DNA of 64,000 bases from positions 7,610,322 to 7,674,321 of the forward strand of contig NZ_CP036273.1 of NCBI RefSeq assembly GCF_007747215.1. Direction: 5' to 3'. Within the stretch, counting starts at the first letter, position 1; each line of letters begins with the position of its first letter. A program made the position numbers and the translations under genes. The stretch comes from Urbifossiella limnaea. GTDB lineage: Bacteria > Planctomycetota > Planctomycetia > Gemmatales > Gemmataceae. Shown here in pieces: positions 35,201 through 47,200 of this stretch. The notes beneath the pieces are model-generated. The model saw only the letters and a program-made list of their open reading frames with translations. It was not told where the DNA came from and made no database searches.

Positions 35201-38200
35201 GAACACGCCGGCCGTGGCGATCGGCTTCGCCCTCGCCCGCAACCTGATCGGCTGGGAGGAGTACGGCGGAGCGGACGCGGTCGAGGTCCACGCCTCCACC
35301 AGCAACGCGACGCTGACGGCGGACAACGGCGTCACCGTCTCGGCTACGTCGGACGCGACGATCACGGCGACGGTCGAGGCCACGTCCGTCGCCATCGGCG
35401 TGTCGGGCGGCGGCGGCGCGACCGCCCTCAGCGCGGGCGGCGTGTGGACGGACAACAAGGTCGCGCTGGACGTGCTCGCCTCGATCGCCGGCGGCGGCGG
35501 CGTGACCGCCTCGGCGGGCGACATCACGGTTCACGCGCAGGACACGTCGCTCGTCTTCGCCGACGCGCAGGCGACCGCCATCTCGGCGGCGCTGTCCGGC
35601 GCGAAGACGGCCGCGTCGATCTCGGTCGGCCTGTCGCTGGCGTCGAACGCCGTGGACAACGCCGTCACCGCCGAGGTGCTGAACGCGGTGCAGCTCGCCG
35701 CCCCGGCCGGCCGGGTCGAGGTGAGCGCGCTGGAGGTCGCGGACATCACCGTCGAATCGACCGCGGTCGCCATCTCGATCGCGGCGACGGCGGGGAAGAC
35801 CGGGCTCGCCCTGAGCGGCGGCGGCGCGGTCGCGCTCAACACGATCCTCACCGACGTGACGGCCCACGTGGACCGCACGCTGCTGAGCGCCGGCTCGGAC
35901 GTCGCCGTGAGCGCCGAGTCCGAAGGGACCATCGACGCGACGGTGCTGGGCGTCGCCGGGTCGCTGGCGTTCGGCGGCAAGACCGGCGTCGCGGCGGCGA
36001 TCGGCATGGCGGTCGCGCTCAACCACATCGGCTCGGCCGCCGACTCGGCCGACACGAAGGCCTACGTCGTGGACTCGCCCGTCCACGCCGGCGGCGTCTA
36101 CACCGTCACCGCGAAGTCCGACCAGACGATCGATTCGAGTACGCGGTCCGGGTCCGTGGCGGTGGCCGCGTCCGGCGGCACGGGCGTCGGGCTCGCGGGG
36201 TCCGGGTCGATCGCCGAGAACACGGTCACCGCGCTGGTGCAGGCATCGCACGACGGCGACGGCACCGGCGTGGGCCAGGGGATCACGGCGCAGACGGTGA
36301 CGGTCGCGGCGTCCGACGCCTCCGACGTGACGGCCGTGGTGCAGACCGCGAGCATCGCCGCCAGCGCGTCGGGGAAGACGGGCGTGACGGTGTCCCTCGG
36401 CGCGGCGGTCGCCACGAACGCGGTGTACACGACGGTGGACGCCCACGTCGCCGACGCGATGGTGACGACGAGCGCGCCGCTCGACGCGGACCCGCTGACG
36501 CCGGACGGCATCACCATCACCGCGGCCGAGAGCGCCACCATCCTCGCCACGACGCAGGCGGCGACGCTGGCCGCGTCGTTCGCCGGCGGCACGGCCGTGT
36601 CGGTGGGCGGCGCGGGGGCGGCGGCGACCAACCGCGTCGGCGGCGGGGCGATGGCCTCCGCCAACGGCGACACGCTGACGAGCGCCGCGGGCGTCACAAT
36701 CGCGGCCACGAACACGTCCGACATCGACGCGGAAGTGCTGGCCGTGGCCGTCGGGGTCGGCGGCGGCAAGGACGGCGTCGGCGTCGCCATCGGCGTGTCG
36801 GTGGCGCGGAACTTCGTCGGCTTCGGGCCGGCCGCCGACCAGACGTACACGCACCTCGCCAGCGACAACGTGCTGACGCTGACCACCGGCGACCGGATCA
36901 AGCTCGACTCCGGGGCGCGGGCCGGCGACATCCTCCAGTACCTCGGGGCGACCGTCACCGTCACGTTCAACTACACGACGGGGAGCACGCCGGCGCAGGT
37001 GCGGCCCGGCGAGCGCGTCAAGCGACTCTCCGACAACGCGGTGTTCGAGTACGTCGGCGACACGAACCTGGGGAGTCCGAACCTCGCCACCCAGAACTAC
37101 GACGACTTCTTGCTGTGGAAGCAAGTCACCGCGCTGCAGCAGGACTACGGCGACGTCACGCTCTGGAAGCAGGTGGACCTCGCCACGGCAGCCCTGGGCG
37201 TGACGGCCACCGCGACCGGGACGAGCGTCTCGGCCGTGAACGACTACACGGTCACGGCGGCCGGCCGGCAGACGATCGACGCCAAGGTGCTCGCCGCCAC
37301 GGCCGCGGTCGGCGCGTCCGGCGGCACGTCGGTCGCGGTCGCCGGCTCCGGCGTGTACGTCGAGAACCGGATCGCCACCGACATCCGCGCCACCCACGAC
37401 GGCGACGCGGGCGGCGGCATCGGGGCGGCCAGCGTCGTGTTCGCCGCGGCCGACGAGTCGGCGGTCACCGTCACCGCCATCGGCGCGGCGCTCGCCGCGG
37501 CGGTGGGCAAGAACGGCGTGTCGGTGGCGCTCGGCGTCACCGTCGGCATGAACTCGATCGACAACGTCGTGGACGCCCACATCGCCGGCGCGACGGTGAC
37601 GGCGACGGCGCCGGACGACGGGAACCCCGCAACGACCGAGGGGATCTCGATCACCTCGACGCAGAACGACCTGATCCACAGCACGACCATCGCCGCGTCG
37701 CTGGCCGTGGCGGGGGGCAAGTTGGCCGTCGCCATCGCCGGGGCCGGCGCGGTCGCCTTCAACACGGTGACCGGCGGCGCGCAGGCGTACGCCGATGCGA
37801 GCGAGTTCCACAGCGCCGCCGGCGTCGTCCTCGCGGCCGAGAACGAGTCGGTGGTGGAAGCGAAGATCGTCGCGGCCGCCGCCGCGGTCGCCGTCGGGGC
37901 CGACGGCATCGGCGGCTCCATCGGCGTCTCGGTCGCCAAGAACTTCATCGGCCAAGAGGCAGACTCTACCCGCCCACCTAACAACAACCGCCCCACTTCT
38001 CGCCTTCGACGGCGAGCCCTCATCGGCGTCGGCCTCCTAGCGGACGCCCCCCGCATCGGCCTCGACGTTCTGGCGTACACGACCAACACGAGCATCGACG
38101 CGGTCAAGGACTACACCGTCACCGCGACCTCCGACCAGACGGTCGATGCGCTCGTGCTCGCGCTGTCGGTGGCGGTCTCGGGGGGGAAGACCGGCGTCGC

Positions 38201-41200
38201 CCTCAGCGGGTCCGGCGTCTACGCCGAGAACCGCATCGCGGTCGACGTGCTGGCGTCACACGACGGCGACGGCACCGGCCCGGAGGCGGGAATCCGCGCC
38301 CGCAACGTCATCTTCTCGGCGTCGGACTCGTCCGCGATCACGGCCGACGTGGCGGCCGCCACCCTCGCCGCCGCCGTCGGGCAGACCGCCGTGGCGATCT
38401 CGGTCGGCGTCTCGCTCGCCACGAACACGGTGGACAACCGCGTCAACGCGTCGATCGCCGACGCCGACGCCGGCGTGCGCACGACGGCCCCGGCCGACCT
38501 GAACCCGGCGACGATCGAGGGGGTCTCGGTCCGCGCGTCCGAGTCCGCGACGATCCACGCCACGTCGATCGCGGCGGCGCTGTCGGCAGCGCTCGGCAGC
38601 ACCGGGATCGCGGTGAGCGGCGCCGGCGCCGAGGCCACGAACCGCATCAGCGGCTGGGCCGACGCCTCCGTCGCGACCAGCCCGCTGACCAGCGCCGCCG
38701 GCGTGGACGTGACCGCGACCAACACGTCGGACATCAACGCCAAGATCATCGCCGCCGCGCTCGCGGTCGGCGCCGGCTCCACCGGCGTCGGCGCCTCCAT
38801 CGGCGTCGCCGTCGCCCGCAACTACGTCGGCTGGGGCCAGAACGGCGCGCAGCCGTTCGACTACCGCTCCGGCGACAACGTGCTGGCGCTGAACCCGGGC
38901 GACCGGGTGAAGCTGTCGGCCGGGCCGCGGGCCGGCGACGTGTACGAGTACACCGGCCCGGCCGTCAGCGTCTCGAGCGACTTCACCACGGCGAGCGGCT
39001 CCCCGGTCGTGGAGCCGGGCCAGCGCGTCAAGCGTCTCTCCGACAACGCCGTCTTCGAGTACGTCGGCGCGTCGAACCTGACCGGCACGAACCTCGCCAC
39101 GGTGGACTACGCGGACCCGAACCAGTGGCGGCAGGTCACGGCGCTGCAGTCGAACTACGCCGACATCACGCTGTGGAAGCAGATCGACCTGACGAAGTCG
39201 CCGCTCGGCGTCACCGCCTACACCCTCGACTCGGCGATCACCGCGGCGGACAACGTCACCGTCACGTCCACGGCGCGGCAGACCATCAACGCGCTCACGG
39301 TCGCGGGGTCGGTGGCGATCGGCGGCGGCGGCACGGGGATCGGACTGGCCGGGTCCGGCGTCTACACCGAGAACCGCGTCTCCGTCCACAGCGGCGGGTC
39401 GATCGACGGGGCGGGGACCGGCGCCGGCTCGGGCGTGACCGCGCGGAACGTGTTCGTCACCGGCACCGACACGTCCACCATCGAGGCCACGGCCGCCAGC
39501 GTCGCGATTGCGGCCGCGGTCGGCGGCAGCCTGGGGGTGTCGCTGTCGATCGGCCTCGGGCTGGCGTTCAACACGGTGGACAGCCTCGTCGATTCGTACA
39601 TCGCCGACGCCGCCGTCACCACGACGGCGCCGCCGGACGCCAGCCCGGCCACGCTCGACGGCATCGCCGTCGTCTCGACGACGAACTCCACCATCACCGC
39701 CACGTCCGTCGCAGCGGCCCTGGCCCTGTCGTTCAGCGGCGGCACGGCGGTCGCCATCAGCGGCGCGGGCGCCGTGTCGATCAACGTCGTGCTCGGCGGG
39801 GCGAAGGCGCACGCCGACAACACCACGCTCACCAGCGGGGCCGACGTGACGCTCGCCGCGGCGAACACGTCGCGCATCAAGTCGCTGAACCTGGCGGCGG
39901 CGATCGGCGTGGCCGGGAGCGGCGGCGGCGGCGCGGTCGGGGCGTCGATCGGCGTCGCGGTCGATCACAACTACGTCGGCTACGACTCGGACGGCAGCCG
40001 GCAGGGGCTCGCGGTCAAGGCCTACGCCACCGACACGCGCGTGACCGCGGCGCGGGACTACGCCGTGACCGCGGTGGCGAACCAGACGGTGGACGCGCTC
40101 GCCCTGGCCGCGTCCGCGGCGGTCGCCGCGAGCTCGGACGTGGGGGTCGCCGTGAGCGGGGCGGGCGTCGAGGCACAGAACTTCATCGCGGCGGATGTGG
40201 AGGCGTCGCACGACGGCGACGGCTCCGCGGCCGGGCGGGGCGTCATCGCCAACACCATCACCTTCCGCGCCAGCGACACGTCCACCATCACCGCCGACAT
40301 CGTCGCCGCGTCGATCGGCGTGGCCGTCTCCGGGGCCGCCGCGGTGTCCGTCGCCGTCGGCGTCTCGCTGGCGTCGAACACGGTCCACAACTCGGTGGAC
40401 GCCTTCATCGCCGACGCCGACAATGGCGTCGAGAGCCGCACCGGGAGCATCTCGGTCCGGGCCGACGAGGCCGCCACGATTCACGCCACGTCGATCGCGG
40501 CGTCGCTCACGGCCGGCGTCAGTTCGGTCGGCATCGCCGTCAGCGGGGCGGGGGCCGAGGCCACGAACCGCATCGTCGGCGGGGCCAGCGCCGGCGTCTC
40601 GAACAGCCCGCTGACGAGCGCCGCCGGCGTGGACGTGACCGCGACCAACACGTCGGACATCAACGCCAAGATCATCGCCGCCGCGCTCGCAGTCGGCGCC
40701 GGGGCCGGCGGCGGGGTCGGCGCCTCCATCGGCGTGGCGGTGGCCCGCAACTACGTCGGCTGGTCGCAGAACGCGGCCGAGCCGTTCGACTACCGCTCCG
40801 GCGACAACGTGCTGGCACTGAACCCGGGCGACCGGGTGAAGCTGTCGGCCGGGCCGCGGGCCGGCGACGTGTACGAGTACACCGGCCCGGCCGTCAGCGT
40901 CTCGAACGACTTCACCACGACGAGCACGCCCGCGGTCGTGCGGCCCGGCCAGCGCGTCAAGCGCGTCTCCGACAGCGCCGTGTTCGAGTACGTCGGCGCG
41001 TCGAACCTGAGCAACCCGAACCTCGGCACGCAGGACTACACGAACCCGAACTTCTGGCGGCGGGTGACGGCGCTGCAGTCGGACTACGGCGACATGACGC
41101 TGTGGCGGCAGATCGACCTGGTGAAGGCGCCGCTCGGCGTCACCGCCTACACCATCGACTCGCCGATCACCGCGGCCCAGAACGTCGCCGTCACCTCGAC

Positions 41201-44200
41201 CGCGGCGCAGACGATCGAGGCCGTGACGGTCGCGGGGTCGGTGGCGATCGGCGGAGGTGGCATCGGCCTCGGGCTGGCCGGGTCCGGCGTGTACACCGAG
41301 AACCGCATCTCGGTCCACGGCGGCGCCTCGATCGACGGTGCGGGGAGCGGCCCCGGCTCGGGCGTGACCGCGCGGAACGTGTTCGTCACCGGCACCGACA
41401 CGTCCACCATCGAGGCCACGGCCGCCAGCGTCGCCGTCGCCGCGAGCGTCGCGGGTGGCTTCGGCGCTTCGCTGTCGATCGGGCTCGGGCTGGCGTTCAA
41501 CACGGTGGACAGCCTCGTCGATTCGTACATCGCCGACGCCGCCGTCACCACGACGGCCCCGCCCGACGCGAACCCGCTGACGCTCGACGGCATCGCCGTC
41601 GTCTCGACGACGAACTCCACCATCACGGCCACGTCCGTCGCCGCGGCTCTGGCACTGTCGTTCAGCGGGACCACGGCCGTGGCTATCGCCGGAGCCGGGG
41701 CGGTATCGGTGAACGTCGTACTCGGCGGGGCGAAGGCGCACGCCGACGACGCCGCGCTCACCAGCGCGGCCGACGTAACGCTCGCCGCGGCGAACACGTC
41801 GCGGATCAAGGCGCTGAACCTGGCGGCGGCGATCGGCGTGGCCGGGAGCGGTGCCGGCGGGGCGGTCGGGGCGTCGATCGGCGTCGCGGTCGATCACAAC
41901 TACGTCGGGTTCGAGTCGGACGGCACCCGCCGCGGGCTCGAGGTCAAGGCCTACGCCACCGACACGAGCGTGGACGCGGCGCGGGACTACGCGGTCACGG
42001 CGCGGGCGAACCAGACGGTGGACGCGCTCGCCCTGGCCGCGTCCGTGGCCGTCGCCGCGACCTCGGACCTGGGGATCGGCGTGAGCGGGGCGGGCGTCGA
42101 GGCGCAGAACTTCATCGCCGCCGACGTGGAGGCGTCGCACGACGGCGCTGGCACGGGCGCCGGGCCGGGGATCGTCGCCAACACCATCACCTTCCGCGCG
42201 ACCGACACGTCCACCATCACCGCCGACATCGTGGCGGCGACGCTGGCCGCCTCGGTGGCCGGGCTCGGGGCGATCTCGCTGTCGATCGGCGTGTCGATCG
42301 CGTCGAACACGATCGACAACTCGGTGGACGCCGTCATCGGCGGCGCGGCGAACGGCGTGCGGTCGCGCACCGGCGACATCTCGATCTCGGCCGCGGAGAA
42401 CGCCACGATCGACGCCACGACCGTGGCCGCGTCGGTGGCCGTCGGCGGCAGCCTGGGCGTGGGGATCGCCATCGCCGGGGCCGGGGCGGAGGCGACCAAC
42501 CGCATCCTCGGCGGGGCCACGGCGCACGCCGACGGGAGCCACCTGGACAGCGCCGCCGCGGTCCGCATCACGGCCGAGAACAAGTCGACCATCGACGCCG
42601 AGGTCGTGGCCGTCGCGGGCTCCGTCGGCATCGGGGCGAGCGCCGGCGGGGCCGGCCTCGGCATTGGCGTGTCGGTGGCGCGGAACTACGTCGGGTGGGA
42701 GCAGGACGCGGCCACGACATTCGACTACAAGTCGAGCGACAACGTCCTCACGCTGAACCCCGGCCAGCGCGTCAAGCTCGTCGGCGGGCCGGGCGCCGGC
42801 GGCATCTACCAGTACATCGGCTCGACGCCGCTCACGGTCACGGCCAACTTCACCAGCTCGCAGACGACGGCGGTGAACCGCGGGCAGAAGGTGCGGCGGC
42901 TCTCCGACAACGCCGTCTTCGAGTACGTCGGCTCGTCGAACCTGCCCGTCACAAACCTGTCCGGCGTGGACTACGACGACCCGCGGAACTGGCGGCAGGT
43001 CACGGCGCTGCAGCAAAACTACTCGGACGCCACGCTGTTCCGGCAGGTCGGGCTCGTGCCGGTCGGGCTGGGCGTGAAGGCGTACGGCTTCGACACGTCC
43101 GTGGACGCGACCACCGACTACGTCGTCACCTCGACCGCGGACCAGACGGTGGACGCCTTCGTGCTGGCGGCCGGGGTAGCGCTGGCCGGGGGCATCGGCT
43201 TCGGGCTCGCCGGCGCCGGGGCCGGCGTGTACACGCAGAACTTCATCGGCGTCGACACACAGGCATACCACGACGGCGACGGCGCGGGCACGAACGCGGG
43301 TGTCGCGGCCAACAACGTAACCCTCCTGTCGAGCGACACGTCGAAGATCACCGCCGACGCCGTCGGCGCGGCGGTGGCGTTCGCGCTCAGCGGCGGCGTC
43401 TCCATCTCCGTTGCGATCGGCGTCTCGCTGGCGTCGAACACGATCAGCAGCCTGGCGAACTCCTACATCGCGCGCGCCGACGACGGCGTGACGACGCGGA
43501 CCCCGGACGACCTCAACCCCGCCACGACCGAGGGCATCACGATCGGGGCGACGCAGACGGCCACGATCAAGGCGAGTTCGTCCGCCGCGGCGCTGGCCGG
43601 GGGCGTCAGCCTCGGCGCCGGCGTCGGCATCGCCGGGGCCGGGGCCGAGGCGACGAACGTCATCCTGGGCGGCGCGCTGGCCCACGCGGACGGCAGCGTC
43701 CTCACCAGCGCCGCGGGCATCTTGCTCAGCGCTACCGACAAGTCCACCATCGACGCCAACATCGTCGCCATCCCGGTCGCCTTCGGGGGGGGAGCCGTCG
43801 GCGGCGCCCTGGCGATCGGCGCGGCAATCTCGCGCAACTTCATCGGCTTCTACGCGGACGGCACGCCGGCGGCGAACACCGTGGCCGCGACGATGGCGGG
43901 CTCCAGCGCCACCGCCGTCACCGACCTTACCCTGACGGCCGCCTCCGAGCAGACGATCAACTCGACCACGGTGGCCGCGTCCGTGGCCATCGCGGGCGGG
44001 CTGGTCGGCGCGTCCGCGGCCGGGTCCGGCGTCTCCGCCACGAACAAGTCCGGCACGTCCGTCAAGGCGTCGATCGACGGCGACGGGGCGACCGGGATCG
44101 AGGCGAACAACGTCCGGCTCACGGCGACGGACCACTCGACGATCACCGCCGCGGCCGCGGCCGCGGCCCTCGCCGCGACGATCGCCCCAGTGGGGCTGGC

Positions 44201-47200
44201 GCTCTCCGCCGTCTACGCGATCGGGCACAACGAGATCGCCAACCGCGTCGAAACGTCGATCAAGAACGCGGACACCAAGGTGCGGGCGCGGGCCGGGCAG
44301 GTCGCGCTGCTGTCGGACGAAACGTCGTCCATCAGCAGCACGGCCGTCGCGGTCTCCGCGACCGTCGCCATCGCCGGCCTCAGCACCGCGGGCGTCGAGT
44401 CGAGCAACACGATCACCTCGAACGTCAGCTCGTTCATCCAGACCTCGACGAACGTCGTCGGCACCGTTCCGGCCGTGGGCGGCGGCTTCGCCGACGGGAC
44501 CTCCGTGAGCGTGGCGGCCCACGACACCGCGACCGTCTCGGCGACCATCACCGCGGTTGCTAGTGCGGTGACGCTCATCGGCCTCGCCGGCGCCTCGTCG
44601 GTGGCGAACAACACGATCGCCCCCACGGTGTCCGCGTACACGGACCGCTCGACGGTGACCGCAGTCGGCGGCGACCTCCTGGTCGACGCCGCCTCGAACC
44701 CGACGATCACCGCGAGCAGCGTCGTCTCGTCCTTCGGGACCGTCGGCGCCGGGGCCGGGGCGAAGTCCACCGTCACGATCAACGGGACGACCGAGGCGTA
44801 CGCGAACGCCTCGAACCTGACGGCGGCCGGGCACACGGTCACCCTCTCGGCCGCGACCACGAGCACGGCCAGCCCGACGGTGACCGGCGTCGCGGTGTCG
44901 CTCGGCATTTCCGTGGGGGTGATGCTGTCGAAGGTGGACGTGTTGGGCCTCACGCGGGCCTTCACCAGCGGCGCGACGACGGTCACGGCGGACGAACTGC
45001 AGGTGCTCGCGGACGACGTGAACCGCGTGACGCCGAACACGACGGTGGTGAGCGTCGCGGCCGTCACGGGGGGCGGGGCGTCGTCGTCCGCCACCGTCTC
45101 GCGCACGACCGAGGCGTACGTCGCGGCCGGGGCGAACGTGACGGTGACGGGCAAGCCGGTCACGATCCGCGCCACGTCGGACACCACGTCCGACGGGACC
45201 ACGACCGGCGTCTCCGGCGGCCTGCTCGCCATCACCGCACTGGTGATCGACCAGACGGTGAACGGGACGACGGCGGCCCACATCGACGACGGGGCCACGG
45301 TGACTGCCGGCAGCCTTGACATGACGGCGACGGCGACCAACGTGCTGACCACGGACGCCACCGTGGTCGGCATCGGGGCGCTGACCGGCGCCGGCATCGG
45401 CGCGACGGCGACCGACAGCAGTAAGGTGTACGCCTACGTCGGCCCGGTGGCGGGCACGCTCTCGGCCGGCACGCCCGCGGTCGTCACCACGGCCGGCAGC
45501 GCGGTCGTCGCGGCCAAGGCGGACTCGACCGTCGAGGTGACCGAGAACGCCGTGTCCGTCGGCCTGATCAACGTCATTGGCGCCGGCGCGGTCGCCAAGA
45601 GCGAGCCGGTCGTGAAGGGGTACATCGGCAACGCCGCCCACGTGACGGCGAACGGCCCGCGGCTGGACGTGACGGCGGAGATGACCGGCGGGGCGAAGGC
45701 CACCATCACCGCGGTCACCGTGGCGGCGCTCGTCGGCGTGACGGTGAACGAGGCCACGGCGAGCACCACGCCGAACGTCGAGGCCTTCGTCGCCGGCGGC
45801 GCGCGGGCCGCGGCGCCGGCCGGCACCGTCGACGTGAAGGCCGTGTCCACCGACTACGCCGAGGCCTACGAGTTCGGCTTCTCCGTCGGCCTCGGGGCGT
45901 CGATCGGCACCGGGTTCGCCACGGCGAACCTGGCCCCCGTGGTCTCGGCGCACCTCGACGGCGGGGCACAGGTGTCCGGCGGCGGTATCCGCGTCCGCGC
46001 GCTCCACAACTTCGACGAGGCGACGGGCACGCCGCTCACCGGCCCGGGCCACGGCGCCTACGCGAGTGCGGAAGCCCCCGGCGGCGGCATCGTCTCCGGC
46101 CAGGGTGCCGTCCCGCTCGTCACCGGAACGCCAGCGGTCGCCGCGTTCGTCGCCACCGGCGCAATCCTCAACTCCACGGGTGCGATCTCGCTGGAGTCGT
46201 TGTCATACCAGACCACGACCGCACCGGGGGGCGCGATCTCCGTCGGGCTCGGCGCGGTCGGTGTGAGCGTGGTGAACGCCCGTGCGAACGGGACCGTGTC
46301 GGCGACCATGGGCGGCACGATCCAGTCGGCCGGCTCGCTGAACGTGCAGGCGCGGGCCGAGCACACGGCCACCAGCACGGGCGACGCGTCCGGCGGCGGG
46401 CTGGCGGGCGTGAACGTGAGCATCGTGAACGCGGAATCGAACCCGACGGTGACCGCGGCGGTGACGGGGGGCGGGACGGTTACCGGCGCGGCGACGATCG
46501 GCGCGACCACGAGAACGAACGCGACCGCCACTGCAAACGGGGTGGTCGTCGGCCTCGGGGTCGGCGTCGGTACGATGGAGGCGAACGCCACCAACTCGCC
46601 GACCGTCAGCGCGTACGTCGGCGGTGGCGGCACCTTCACCGCCGGCAGCATCGCCCTGTCCTCGACGCACACGACGACCACGGGCGCGAGCGCGACGGCC
46701 ACCTCCTCGGGCGGCAGCGGGCTGGTCGGGGTGTCGGGGGCGACGCCGACGGCGAACGCGAACGCCGTCCTCGACACCTACGTGGCGGCCGGGACGAGCG
46801 TGTCTGCGGCCGGCGGCATCTCGCTGGCGTCCACGGCGACGAACCGGGCGACCGCGACGGGGAAGACGATCTCGGTCGCCGGCCTCGTCGCGGCTGGGGT
46901 GAGTACGGCGGTCGCCACGGCGAACGGTTCGACCTCGGCCCGGGTGGCGGGCACGGTGCTCTCGGCCGGGTCGCTCGACATCGACGCGACGGCGAACAAC
47001 ACGGCGACCAGCACGGGCGTCGGCGGCTTCGGCTCGATCCTCGGGGCCGGCGGCTCGTCCACCCAGACGGCCACGGCCCGGCCGACGATCACGGCGGTGG
47101 TGACCGGCAGCGTGACCAACGTGGCCGGCGCGGCGACGATCGACGCGACCTCGAACTCGGACGCGACGGCCACGGCGAACGGGGTCATCGTCGGCCTCGG

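Noticed and set aside
38256-46052. Antisense open frame of about 2,600 codons opposite region B of the giant gene, and similar ones opposite region A
   Set aside because: They repeat with the same period as the sense repeats and have biased, low-complexity composition; shadows of the sense frame.
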